Assembly: GCF_050948215.1 (NCBI RefSeq) | Contig: NW_027488565.1 | Location: forward strand, 1,550,001 to 1,614,000 | DNA from: Halictus rubicundus | Taxonomy: Eukaryota; Arthropoda; Insecta; Hymenoptera; Halictidae | DNA length: 64,000 bases | Direction of reading: 5' to 3' | Shown here: piece after piece, positions 50,601-64,000 of the stretch | Layout: each line of letters begins with the position of its first letter | Position numbering within the stretch: position 1 is the stretch's first letter | Notes under the pieces: generated by a model | What the model was told of the DNA's origin: nothing | What the model saw: the letters and a program-made list of their open reading frames with translations, nothing else | Database searches by the model: none | Translations under genes and position numbers: made by a program

Positions 50601-53310
50601 GTACAGGATAGGATAGAGGATAGGATACAGGATTGGATAGGACAGAGGATAGGATAGGATAGAGCATACGATAGTGGATTCGATAGGATAGAGGATAGGA
50701 TAGGATAGAGAATATTATAATATAGAAGATAGGATAGGATAGAGGATAGGATAGAGGATTGGATAGGATAGAGGATAGGATACGATAGAGGATAGGATAG
50801 GATAGAGTATAGGATTGGATTGAGGATAGGATAGGATAGTGGATAGGATAAGATAGAGGGTAGGATAGAATAGAGGACATGATAGGATAGTGGATAGGAC
50901 ACGATAGAAGATACGATATTATAGAGGAAAGGATAGGAAAGAGGATAGGATATGATAGATGATAGGATAGGATAGAGGATAGGATAGGATAGAGGATAGG
51001 ATAGGATAGAGGATAGGATAGGATAGAGGATAGGAGAGGATAGACGATAGGATAGGATAGACGATAGGATAGGATAGATGATAGGATAGGATAGAGGATA
51101 GTATAGGATAGGATTGTGGATAGGATAGGATTGAGGATAGGATAGGAGAGAGGATAGGATAGGATAGAGGATACTATAGGATAGAGGATACGATAGGATT
51201 GAGGATAGGATAGGAATGAGGATAGGATAGGATTGAGGATAGGATAGGAATGAGGATAGGATAGGATTGAGGATAGGATACGATAGAGGATAGGATACGA
51301 TAGAGGATTGGATATGATAGAGGATAGGATAGGATATGAGATTGAATAGGATAGACGATAGGGTAGGATAGAGGATAGGATAGGATAGAGGATAGGATAG
51401 AGGATTGGATAGGATAGAGGATAGGATACGATAGAGGATAGGATACAATAGAGTATAGGATTGGATTGAGGATAGGATAGGATAGAGGATAGAATAGGAT
51501 AGAGAATAGGATAGGATTGAGGAGAGGATAGGATAGAGGATAGGATAGGATAGAGGATAGGATAGGATAGAGGATAGGATAGAGGATAGGATAGAGGATT
51601 GGATAGACGATAGGATAGAGGATAGGATAGGATAGAGTACAGGATAGGATAGAGGATAGGATACAGGATTGGATAGGACAGAGGATAGGATAGGATAGAG
51701 CATACGATAGTGGATAGGATAGGATAGAGGATAGGATAGGATAGAGAATATTATAATATAGAAGATAGGATAGGATAGAGGATAGGATAGAGGATTTGAT
51801 AGGATAGAGGGTAGGATACGATAGAGGATAGGATAGGATAGAGTATAGGATTGGATTGAGGATAGGATAGGATAGTGGATAGGATAAGATAGAGGGTAGG
51901 ATAGAATAGAGGACATGATAGGATAGTGGATAGGACACGATAGAAGATACGATATTATAGAGGAAAGGATAGGAAAGAGGATAGGATATGATAGATGATA
52001 GGATAGGATAGAGGATAGGATAGGATAGAGGATAGGATAGGATAGAGGATAGGATAGGATAGAGGATAGGAGAGGATAGACGATAGGATAGGATAGACGA
52101 TAGGATAGGATAGATGATAGGATAGGATAGAGGATAGTATAGGATAGGATTGTGGATAGGATAGGATTGAGGATAGGATAGGAGAGAGGATAGGACAGGA
52201 TAGAGGATACTATAGGATAGAGGATACGATAGGATTGAGGATAGGATAGGAATGAGGATAGGATAGGATTGAGGATAGGATAGGAATGAGGATAGGATAG
52301 GATTGAGGATAGGATACGATAGAGGATAGGATACGATAGAGGATTGGATATGATAGAGGATAGGATAGGATATGAGATTGAATAGGATAGACGATAGGGT
52401 AGGATAGAGGATAGGATAGGATAGAGGATAGGATAGAGGATTGGATAGGATAGAGGATAGGATACGATAGAGGATAGGATACAATAGAGTATAGGATTGG
52501 ATTGAGGATAGGATAGGATAGAGGATAGAATAGGATAGAGAATAGGATAGGATTGAGGAGAGGATAGGATAGAGGATAGGATAGGATAGAGGATAGGATA
52601 GGATAGAGGATAGGATAGAGGATAGGATAGAGGATTGGATAGACGATAGGATAGAGGATAGGATAGGATAGAGTACAGGATAGGATAGAGGATAGGATAC
52701 AGGATTGGATAGGACAGAGGATAGGATAGGATAGAGCATACGATAGTGGATAGGATAGGATAGAGGATAGGATAGGATAGAGAATATTATAATATAGAAG
52801 ATAGGATAGGATAGAGGATAGGATAGAGGATTTGATAGGATAGAGGGTAGGATACGATAGAGGATAGGATAGGATAGAGTATAGGATTGGATTGAGGATA
52901 GGATAGGATAGTGGATAGGATAAGATAGAGGGTAGGATAGAATAGAGGCCATGATAGGATAGTGGATAGGACACGATAGAAGATACGATATTATAGAGGA
53001 AAGGATAGGATAGAGGATAGGATATGATAGATGATAGGATAGGATAGAGGATAGGATAGGATAGAGGATAGGATAGGATAGAGGATAGGATAGGATAGAG
53101 GATAGGATAGGATAGACGATAGGATAGGATAGAGGATAGGATATGATAGATGATAGGATAGGATAGAGGATAGTATAGGATAGGATTGTGGATAGGATAG
53201 GATTGAGGATAGGATAGGAGAGAGGATAGGACAGGATAGAGGATACTATAGGATAGAGGATACGATAGGATTGAGGATAGGATAGGAATGAGGATAGGAT
53301 AGGATTGAGG
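50600..53310. repeat. 1036-bp higher-order repeat, about 2.6 copies
   Basis: ACACGATAG is at 50899, 51935 and 52971, each 1036 bp apart; GAGTACAGG follows the same spacing (50601, 51637 and 52673 at its GTAC), as does ATAGTATAGG (52135 and 53171). Between landmarks the copies look nearly identical, making this one of the youngest amplifications in the window. Confidence 0.85.
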
Positions 53311-55329
53311 ATAGGATAGGGGATTGGATAGGATGGAGGATCGGACAGGATGGAGGATAGGATAGGATAGGATTGAGGATAGGATACGATAGAGGATTGG
53401 ATATGATAGAGGATAGGATAGGATATGAGATTGAATAGGATAGACGATAGGGTAGGATAGAGGATAGGATAGGATAGAGGATAGGATAGAGGATTGGATA
53501 AGATAGAGGATAGGATACGATAGAGGATAGGATACAATAGAGTATAGGATTGGATTGAGGATAGGATAGGATAGAGGATAGAATAGGATAGAGAATAGGA
53601 TAGGATTGAGGAGAGGATAGGATAGAGGATAGGATAGGATAGAGGATAGGATAGGATAGAGGATAGGATAGGATAGAGGATAGGATAGAGGATAGGATAG
53701 AGGATAGGATAGAGGATAGGATAGGATAGGATAGAGGATAGGATAGAGGATAGGATAGAGGATAGGATAGGATAGGATAGAGGATAGGATAGAGGATAGG
53801 ATAGAGGATAGGATAGGATAGGATAGAGGATAGAAGGGACGATATTATAGAGGATAGGATAGGATAGAGAATAGGATAGGATGGAGGATAGGATAGAGGA
53901 TAGGATACGATAAGAGGATATGATAGGATAGAGGATAGGATAGGATTGAGGATAGGATAGGATAGAGGATATGATATGATAGATGATAGGATAGGATAGA
54001 GGATAGGATAGGATAGAGGATAGGATAGGATAGAGGATAGGATAGGATAGAGGATAGGATAGGATAGAGGATAGGATAGGATAGACGATAGGATAGGATA
54101 GAGGATAGGATATGATAGATGATAGGATAGGATAGAGGATAGGATAGGATAGGATTGAGGACAGGATAGGATTGAGGATAGGATAGGATTGAGGATAGGA
54201 TAGGATAGAGGATAGGATAGGATAGAGGATTGGATAGGATAGAGGATAGGATACGATAGAAGATAGGATACGATAGAGGATAGGATATGATAGAGGATAG
54301 GATAGGATATGAGATTGAATAGGATAGACGATAGGATAGGATAGAGGATAGGATAGGATAGAGGATAGGATAGAGGATTGGATAGGATAGAGGATAGGAT
54401 ACGATAGAGGATAGGATACAATAGAGTGTAGGATTGGATTGAGGATAGGATAGGATAGAGGATAGAATAGGATAGAGAATAGGATAGGATTGAGGAGAGG
54501 ATAGGATAGAGGATAGGATAGGATAAAGGATAGGATAGGATAGAGGATAGGATAGAGAATAGGATAGAGGATAGGATAGGATAGGATAGAGGATAGAAGA
54601 GACGATATTATAGAGGGAAGGATAGAGGATAGAAGAGACGATATTATAGAGGATAGGATAGGATAGAGAATAGGATAGGATGGAGGATAGGATAGAGGAT
54701 AGGATACGATAAGAGGATAGGATAGGATAGAGGATAGGATAGGATTGAGGATAGGATAGGATAGAGGATATGATATGATAGATGATAGGATAGGATAGAG
54801 GATAGGATAGGATAGAGGATAGGATAGGATAGATGATAGGATAGGATAGAGGATAGGATTGGATTGAGGATAGGATAGGATAGAGAATAGAATAGGATAG
54901 AGGATAGGATACGATAGAGGATAGGATACAATAGAGTATAGGATTGGATTGAGGATAGGATAGGATAGAGGATAGAATAGGATAGAGAATAGGATAGGAT
55001 TGAGGAGAGGATAGGATAGAGGATAGGATAGAATAGAGGATAGGATAGGATAGAGGATAGTATAGAGGATAGGATAGGATAGGATAGAGGATAGAAGAGA
55101 CGATATTATAGAGGAAAGGATAGGATAGAGGATAGGATAGGATAGAGGATAGGATAGAGGATAGGATAGAGGATAGGATAGAGGATTGGATAGGATAGAG
55201 GATAGGATACGATAGAAGATAGGATACGATAGAGGATAGGATATGATAGAGGCTAGGATAGGATATGAGATTGAATAGGATAGAGGATAGGATAGGATAG
55301 AGGATAGGATGGGATAGAGGATAGGATAC

Positions 55330-57290
55330 GATAGAAGAGACGATATTATAGAGGAAAGGATAGGATAGAGAATAGGATAGGATGGAGGATAGGATAGAGG
55401 ATAGGATACGATAAGAGGATAGGATAGGATAGAGGATAGGATAGGATTGAGGATAGGATAGGATAGAGGATAGGATAGGATAGAGGATAGGATAGGATAG
55501 AGGATAGGATAGAGGATAGGATAGGATAGGATAGAGGATAGAAGAGACGATATTATAGAGGAAAGGATAGGATAGAGGATAGGATAGGATAGAGGATAGG
55601 ATAGAGGATAGGATAGAGGATAGGATAGAGGGTTGGATAGGATAGAGGATAGGATACGATAGAAGATAGGATACGATAGAGGATAGGATATGATAGAGGC
55701 TAGGATAGGATATGAGATTGAATAGGATAGAGGATAGGATAGGATAGAGGATAGGATGGGATAGAGGATAGGATACGATAGAAGAGACGATATTATAGAG
55801 GAAAGGATAGGATAGAGAATAGGATAGGATGGAGGATAGGATAGAGGATAGGATACGATAAGAGGATAGGATAGGATAGAGGATAGGATAGGATTGAGGA
55901 TAGGATAGGATAGAGGATAGGATATGATAGATGATAGGATAGGATAGAGGATAGGATTGGATTGAGGATAGGATAGGATAGAGAATAGAATAGGATAGAG
56001 GATAGGATACGATAGAGGATAGGATACAATAGAGTATAGGATTGGATTGAGGATAGGATAGGATAGAGGATAGGATAGGATAGAGGATAGGATGGGATAG
56101 AGGATAGGATACGATAGAAGAGACGATATTATAGAGGAAAGGATAGGATAGAGAATAGGATAGGATGGAGGATAGGATAGAGGATAGGATACGATAAGAG
56201 GATAGGATAGGATAGAGGATAGGATAGGATTGAGGATAGGATAGGATAGAGGATAGGATAGGATAGAGGATAGGATAGGATAGAGGATAGGATAGGATAG
56301 GATAGAGGATAGAAGAGACGATATTATAGAGGAAAGGATAGGATAGAGGATAGGATAGGATAGAGGATAGGATAGAGGATAGGATAGAGGATAGGATAGA
56401 GGATTGGATAGGATAGAGGATAGGATACGATAGAAGATAGGATACGATAGAGGATAGGATATGATAGAGGCTAGGATAGGATATGAGATTGAATAGGATA
56501 GAGGATAGGATAGGATAGAGGATAGGATGGGATAGAGGATAGGATACGATAGAAGAGACGATATTATAGAGGAAAGGATAGGATAGAGAATAGGATAGGA
56601 TGGAGGATAGGATAGAGGATAGGATACGATAAGAGGATAGGATAGGATAGAGGATAGGATAGGATTGAGGATAGGATAGGATAGAGGATAGGATATGATA
56701 GATGATAGGATAGGATAGAGGATAGGATTGGATTGAGGATAGGATAGGATAGAGAATAGAATAGGATAGAGGATAGGATACGATAGAGGATAGGATACAA
56801 TAGAGTATAGGATTGGATTGAGGATAGGATAGGATACAGGATAGAATAGGATAGAGAATAGGATAGGATTGAGGAGAGGATAGGATAGAGGATAGGATAG
56901 GATAGAGGATAGGATAGGATAGAGGATAGGATAGAGGATAGGATAGGATAGGATAGAGGATAGGATAGGATAGGATAGAGGATAGAAGAGACGATATTAT
57001 AGAGGAAAGGATAGGATAGAGGATAGGATAGGATAGAGGATAGGATAGAGGATAGGATAGAGGATAGGATAGAGGATAGGATAGAGGATTGGATAGGATA
57101 GAGGATAGGATACGATAGAAGATAGGATACGATAGAGGATAGGATATGATAGAGGATAGGATAGGATATGAGATTGAATAGGATAGAGGATAGGATAGGA
57201 TAGAGGATAGGATGGGATAGAGGATAGGATATGATAGAAGAGACGATATTATAGAGGAAAGGATAGGATAGAGAATAGGATAGGATGGAG
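55330..57290. repeat. 771-bp higher-order repeat
   Basis: GAAGAGACG occurs in triplets at 55334, 55541, 55781 and again at 56117, 56312, 56552. The second and third members are spaced exactly 771 bp from their counterparts and the first 783 bp. A shorter derivative follows at 56985 and 57237. Confidence 0.8.
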
Positions 57291-58082
57291 GATAGGATAG
57301 AGGATAGGATACGATAAGAGGATAGGATAGGATAGAGGATAGGATAGGATTGAGGATAGGATAGGATAGAGGATTGGATATGATAGATGATAGGATAGGA
57401 TAGAGGATAGGATAGGATAGAGGAAAGGATAGGATAGAGGATAGGATAGGATAGAGGATAGGATAGGATAGACGATAGGATAGGATAGAGGATAGGATAT
57501 GATAGATGATAGGATAGGATAGAGGATAGGATAGGATAGGATTGAGGATAGGATAGGATTGAGGATAGGATAGGAGAGAGGATAGGATAGGATAGAGGAT
57601 ACTATAGGATAGAGGATACGATAGGATTGAGGATAGGATAGGAATGAGGATAGGATAGGATAGGATTGATGATAGGATAGGGGATTGGATAGGATGGAGG
57701 ATCGGACAGGATGAAGGATAGGATAGGATAGGATTGAGGATAGGATAGGATAGAGGATAGGATAGGATAGAGGATAGGATAGAGGATTGGATAGGATAGA
57801 GGATAGGATACGATAGAAGATAGGATACGATAGAGGATAGGATATGATAGAGGATAGGATAGGATAGATGATAGGATAGGATAGAGGATAGGATATGATA
57901 GATGATAGGATAGGATAGAGGATAGGATAGGATAGGATTGATGATAGGATAGGGGATTGGATAGGATGGAGGATCGGACAGGATGAAGGATAGGATAGGA
58001 TAGGATTGAGGATAGGATAGGATAGAGGATAGGATAGAGGATTGGATAGGATAGAGGATAGGATAGGATAGAGGATAGGATA

Positions 58083-59409
58083 GAGGATTGGATAGGATAG
58101 AGGATAGGATACGATAGAGGATAGGATACAATAGAGTATAGGATTGGATTGAGGATAGGATAGGATAGAGGATAGAATAGGATAGAGAATAGGATAGGAT
58201 TGAGGAGAGGATAGGATAGAGGATAGGATAGGATAGAGGATAGGATAGGATAGACGATAGGATAGGATAGAGGATAGGATATGATAGATGATAGGATAGG
58301 ATAGAGAATAGGATAGGATAGGATTGAGGATAGGATAGGATTGAGGATAGGATAGGATAGAGGATAGGAAAGGATAGAGGATACTATAGGATAGAGGGTA
58401 CGATAGGATTGAGTATAGGATAGGAATGAGGATAGGATAGGATAGAGGATAGGATAGGGGATTGGATAGGATGGAGGATAGGATAGGATGGAGAGTAGGA
58501 TAGGATAGGATTGAGGATAGGATAGGATAGAGGATAGGATAGGATGGTGGATAGGATAGAGGATTGGATAGGATAGAGGATAGGATACGATAGAAGATAG
58601 GATACGATAGAGGATAGGATATGATAGAGGATAGGATAGGATATGAGATTGAATAGGATAGAGGATAGGATAGGATAGAGGATAGGATAGGATGGAGGAG
58701 AGGATAGGATAGAGGATAGGATAGGATTGAGGAGAGGATAGGATAGAGGATAGGATAGGATAGGAGAGAGGATATTATAGGATAGAGGATAGGATTGGAT
58801 AGAGGATAGGATAGGATAGAGAATTGGATAGGATAGAGGATAGGATAGGATAGAGGATAGGATTGGATAGAGGATAGGATAGGATAGAGAATTGGATAGG
58901 ATAGAGGATAGGATAGGATAGAGGATAGGATAGGGGATTGATAGGATAGAGATTAGGATGGGATAGAATATATTATAGGATAGAGGATAGGATAGGATAG
59001 ATGATAGGATAGGATAGACGATAGGATAGGATAGAGGATAGGATATGATAGATGATAGGATAGGATAGAGAAGAGGATAGGATAGGATTGAGGATAGGAT
59101 AGGATTGAGGATAGGATAGGATAGAGGATAGGAAAGGATAGAGGATACTATAGGATAGAGGATACGATAGGATTGAGGATAGGATAGGAATGAGGATAGT
59201 ATAGGATTGAGGATAGGATAGGGGATTGGATAGGATGGAGGATAGGATAGGATAGAGGAGAGGATAGAACAGAGTACAGGATAGGATAGAGGATAAGATA
59301 GGATAGAGGATAGGATAGGATTGAGGATAGGATAGGATTCAGGAGAGGATAGGATAGAGGATAGGATAGGATAGAGGATAGGATAGGATAGAGGATAGGA
59401 TAGGATAGA
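58083..59409. repeat. Segment duplicated 4591 bp downstream, copy 1
   Basis: The landmarks GAGGATTGG (58083), GAGGGTACG (58396 at its GGG) and GAGTACAGG (59272) recur at 62674, 62987 and 63863, all 4591 bp later. Confidence 0.85.
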
Positions 59410-62400
59410 GGATAGGATAGGATAGAGGATAGGATAGGATAGAGGATAGGATAGAGGATTGGATAGGATAGAGGATAGGATACGATAGAGGATAGGATAC
59501 AATAGAGTATAGGATTGGATTGAGGATAGGATAGGATAGAGGATAGAATAGGATAGAGAATAGGATAGGATTGAGGAGAGGATAGGATAGAGGATAGGAT
59601 AGGATAGAGGATAGGATAGGATAGAGGATAGGATAGAGGATAGGATAGGATAGGATAGAGGATAGAAGAGACGATATTATAGAGGAAAGGATAGGATAGA
59701 GGATAGGATAGGATAGAGGATAGGATAGAGGATAGGATAGAGGATAGGATAGAGGATTGGATAGGATAGAGGATAGGATACGATAGAAGATAGGATACGA
59801 TAGAGGATAGGATATGATAGAGGCTAGGATAGGATATGAGATTGAATAGGATAGAGGATAGGATAGGATAGAGGATAGGATGGGATAGAGGATAGGATAC
59901 GATAGAAGAGACGATATTATAGAGGAAAGGATAGGATAGAGAATAGGATAGGATGGAGGATAGGATAGGATTGAGGATAGGATAGGATAGAGGATAGGAT
60001 AGGATAGAGGATAGGATAGGATTGAGGATAGGATAGGATAGAGGATAGGATATGATAGAGGCTAGGATAGGATATGAGATTGAATAGGATAGAGGATAGG
60101 ATAGGATAGAGGATAGGATGGGATAGAGGATAGGATACGATAGAAGAGACGATATTATAGAGGAAAGGATAGGATAGAGAATAGGATAGGATGGAGGATA
60201 GGATAGAGGATAGGATACGATAAGAGGATAGGATAGGATTGAGGATAGGATAGGATAGAGGATAGGATAGGATAGAGGATAGGATAGGATAGAGGATAGG
60301 ATAGAGGATAGGATAGAGGATAGGATAGGATAGGATAGAGGATAGAAGAGACGATATTATAGAGGAAAGGATAGGATAGAGGATAGGATAGGATAGAGGA
60401 TAGGATAGAGGATAGGATAGAGGATAGGATAGAGGATTGGATAGGATAGAGGATTGGATAGGATAGAGGATAGGATACGATAGAAGATAGGATACGATAG
60501 AGGATAGGATATGATAGAGGCTAGGATAGGATATGAGATTGAATAGGATAGAGGATAGGATAGGATAGGATAGAGGATAGGATGGGATAGAGGATAGGAT
60601 ACGATAGAAGAGACGATATTATAGAGGAAAGGATAGGATGGAGGATAGGATAGAGGATAGGATACGATAAGAGGATAGGATAGGATTGAGGATAGGATAG
60701 GATTGAGGATAGAATAGGATAGAGGATAAGATAGGATAGAGGATAGGATAGGATAGAGTATAGGATTGGATAGAGGATAGGATAGAGGATAGGATAGGAT
60801 AGAGGAGAGGATAGAACAGAGTACAGGATAGGATAGAGGATAAGATAGGATAGAGGATAGGATAGGATTGAGGATAGGATAGGATTCAGGAGAGGATAGG
60901 ATAGAGGATAGGATAGGATAGAGGATAGGATAGGATAGAGGATAGGATAGGATAGAGGATAGGATAGGATAGAGGATAGGATAGGATAGAGGATAGGATA
61001 GAGGATTGGATAGGATAGAGGATAGGATACGATAGAGGATAGGATACAATAGAGTATAGGATTGGATTGAGGATAGGATAGGATAGAGGATAGAATAGGA
61101 TAGAGAATAGGATAGGATTGAGGAGAGGATAGGATTGAGGATAGAATAGGATAGAGGATAAGATAGGATAGAGGATAGGATAGGATAGAGTATAGGATTG
61201 GATAGAGGATAGGATAGGATAGAGGAGAGGATAGAACAGAGTACAGGATAGGATAGAGGATAAGATAGGATAGAGGATAGGATAGGATTGAGGATAGGAT
61301 AGGATTCAGGAGAGGATAGGATAGAGGATAGGATAGGATAGAGGATAGGATAGGATAGAGGATAGGATAGGATAGAGGATAGGATAGGATAGAGGATAGG
61401 ATAGAGGATTGGATAGGATAGAGGATAGGATACGATAGAGGATAGGATACAATAGAGTATAGGATTGGATTGAGGATAGGATAGGATAGAGGATAGAATA
61501 GGATAGAGAATAGGATAGGATTGAGGAGAGGATAGGATAGAGGATAGGATAGGATAGAGGATAGGATAGGATAGAGGATAGGATAGGATAGAGGATATAA
61601 TAGAGGATAGGATAGGATAGGATAGAGGATAGAAGAGACGATATTATAGAGGAAAGGATAGGATAGAGGATAGGATAGGATAGAGGATAGGATAGAGGAT
61701 AGGATAGAGGATAGGACAGAGGATTGGATAGTATAGAGGATAGGATACGATAGAAGATAGGATACGATAGAGGATAGGATATGATAGAGGCTAGGATAGG
61801 ATATGAGATTGAATAGGATAGAGGATAGGATAGGATAGAGGATAGGATGGGATAGAGGATAGGATACGATAGAAGAGACGATATTATAGAGGAAAGGATA
61901 GGATAGAGAATAGGATAGGATGGAGGATAGGATAGAGGATAGGATACGATAAGAGGATAGGATAGGATAGAGGATAGGATAGGATTGAGGATAGGATAGG
62001 ATAGAGGATAGGATATGATAGAGGCTAGGATAGGATATGAGATTGAATAGGATAGAGGATAGGATAGGATAGAGGATAGGATGGGATAGAGGATAGGATA
62101 CGATAGAAGAGACGATATTATAGAGGAAAGGATAGGATAGAGAATAGGATAGGATGGAGGATAGGATAGAGGATAGGATAGGATAGAGGATAGGATAGGA
62201 TTGAGGGTAGGATAGGATAGAGGATAGGATAGGATAGAGGATAGGATAGGATAGAGGATAGGATAGAGGATAGGATAGGATAGGATAGAGGATAGAAGAG
62301 ACGATATTATAGAGGAAAGGATAGGATTGAGGATAGGATAGGAATGAGGATAGGATAGGATAGGATTGATGATAGGATAGGGGATTGGATAGGATGGAGG

Positions 62401-62673
62401 ATCGGACAGGATGAAGGATAGGATAGGATAGGATTGAGGATAGGATAGGATAAAGGATAGGATATGATAGAGGATAGGATAGGATAGATGATAGGATAGG
62501 ATAGAGGATAGGATATGATAGATGATAGGATAGGATAGAGGATAGGATAGGATAGGATTGATGATAGGATAGGGGATTGGATAGGATGGAGGATCGGACA
62601 GGATGAAGGATAGGATAGGATAGGATTGAGGATAGGATAGGATAGAGGATAGGATAGGATAGAGGATAGGGTA

Positions 62674-64000
62674 GAGGATTGGATAGGATAGAGGATAGGA
62701 TACGATAGAGGATAGGATACAATAGAGTATAGGATTGGATTGAGGATAGGATAGGATAGAGGATAGAATAGGATAGAGAATAGGATAGGATTGAGGAGAG
62801 GATAGGATAGAGGATAGTATAGGATAGAGGATAGGATAGGATAGACGATAGGATAGGATAGAGGATAGGATATGATAGATGATAGGATAGGATAGAGAAT
62901 AGGATAGGATAGGATTGAGGATAGGATAGGATTGAGGATAGGATAGGATAGAGGATAGGAAAGGATAGAGGATACTATAGGATAGAGGGTACGATAGGAT
63001 TGAGTATAGGATAGGAATGAGGATAGGATAGGATAGAGGATAGGATAGGGGATTGGATAGGATGGAGGATAGGATAGGATGGAGAGTAGGATAGGATAGG
63101 ATTGAGGATAGGATAGGATAGAGGATAGGATAGGATGGTGGATAGGATAGAGGATTGGATAGGATAGAGGATAGGATACGATAGAAGATAGGATACGATA
63201 GAGGATAGGATATGATAGAGGATAGGATAGGATATGAGATTGAATAGGATAGAGGATAGGATAGGATAGAGGATAGGATAGGATGGAGGAGAGGATAGGA
63301 TAGAGGATAGGATAGGATTGAGGAGAGGATAGGATAGAGGATAGGATAGGATAGGAGAGAGGATATTATAGGATAGAGGATAGGATTGGATAGAGGATAG
63401 GATAGGATAGAGAATTGGATAGGATAGAGGATAGGATAGGATAGAGGATAGGATTGGATAGAGGATAGGATAGGATAGAGAATTGGATAGGATAGAGGAT
63501 AGGATAGGATAGAGGATAGGATAGGGGATTGATAGGATAGAGATTAGGATGGGATAGAATATATTATAGGATAGAGGATAGGATAGGATAGATGATAGGA
63601 TAGGATAGACGATAGGATAGGATAGAGGATAGGATATGATAGATGATAGGATAGGATAGAGAAGAGGATAGGATAGGATTGAGGATAGGATAGGATTGAG
63701 GATAGGATAGGATAGAGGATAGGAAAGGATAGAGGATACTATAGGATAGAGGATACGATAGGATTGAGGATAGGATAGGAATGAGGATAGTATAGGATTG
63801 AGGATAGGATAGGGGATTGGATAGGATGGAGGATAGGATAGGATAGAGGAGAGGATAGAACAGAGTACAGGATAGGATAGAGGATAAGATAGGATAGAGG
63901 ATAGGATAGGATTGAGGATAGGATAGGATTCAGGAGAGGATAGGATAGAGGATAGGATAGGATAGAGGATAGGATAGGATAGAGGATAGGATAGGATAGA
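62674..64000. repeat. Segment duplicated 4591 bp upstream, copy 2, cut by the window end
   Basis: This is colinear with 58083-59409. The duplication probably continues past the end of the window, so its full length cannot be given. Confidence 0.85.

Larger units (their letters stand above)
20946..64000. repeat. 17-bp satellite array, right block
   Basis: The array continues in the same orientation to the end of the window, with the same 17-bp unit and its 12- and 22-bp length variants. Up to about 38.4 kb it resembles the left block. Beyond that, 12-bp units and the variants GAAGAGACG, GGAATGAGG, ATACTATAGG and GATTGATAGG become common. I found no second transposon, gene or RNA gene. The very long minus-strand reading frames here are a product of the repeat. 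Confidence 0.96.

Noticed and set aside
20946..64000. Minus-strand reading frames up to 1428 codons
   Set aside because: Same cause as in the left block; no domain, no start context and no frame preference. The frame at 20426-21652 merely joins the satellite reading to antisense of the retrotransposon's 3' UTR.
1..64000. CRISPR array or bacterial repeat
   Set aside because: There are no unique spacers; the repeat is contiguous, and the inserted element is an animal non-LTR retrotransposon.
1..64000. A true telomere
   Set aside because: The unit is degenerate, organised in higher-order repeats and not TTAGG; only a derived relationship is conceivable.

Overview
The window is almost entirely one tandem-repeat (satellite) array with a single complete non-LTR retrotransposon inserted in it. 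No other gene is visible. The satellite fills 1-14565 and 20946-64000. Its basic unit is 17 bp, GAGGATAGGATAGGATA, that is GA plus three copies of GGATA. It runs in one orientation through the whole window, and its + strand carries almost no cytosine. Units of 12 bp (two GGATA) and 22 bp (four GGATA) and many point variants are mixed in. Groups of variants recur at fixed spacings, so the array is built of higher-order repeats (offsets measured here: 643, 771, 840, 1036, 1877, 2429, 4591 and 5071 bp). Uniform runs of the plain 17-mer lie at about 7060-7273, 12376-12852 and 22309-22750.

The element at 14566-20927 is GC-rich and sharply different from its surroundings. It has a structured 5' UTR, a gag-like ORF1 with three zinc knuckles, an overlapping ORF2 with an apurinic/apyrimidinic-type endonuclease, a reverse transcriptase and a C-terminal zinc-knuckle region, a structured 3' UTR and a poly(A) tail. 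This architecture and the motifs fit the R1 clade, which also contains the insect telomere-repeat elements TRAS and SART. An identical 17-18 bp target-site duplication flanks it, and both ORFs are open, so the insertion looks recent. Unoccupied copies of the same site survive elsewhere in the satellite (5717-5734, 6103-6120, and 11603-11620 with one change).

R1-clade elements and large simple satellites point to an arthropod, most likely an insect, and to heterochromatin (pericentromeric or subtelomeric). The species cannot be named from the sequence. The satellite core TAGGA differs by one base from a rotation of the insect telomere repeat TTAGG (TAGGT). That makes the pairing of this satellite with an R1-clade element worth following up.

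The many long minus-strand reading frames in the satellite are not genes. The repeat has no stop codon on that strand, and because 17 is not a multiple of 3 all three frames read the same 17-residue cycle.

Within the element, ORF1 would supply the RNA-binding particle protein. ORF2 would nick the target and copy the RNA from its 3' end at the nick (target-primed reverse transcription). Two features may limit or regulate it. ORF2 has no AUG ahead of its endonuclease domain and lies in the -1 frame of ORF1. The first cysteine of its C-terminal zinc knuckle reads as phenylalanine.
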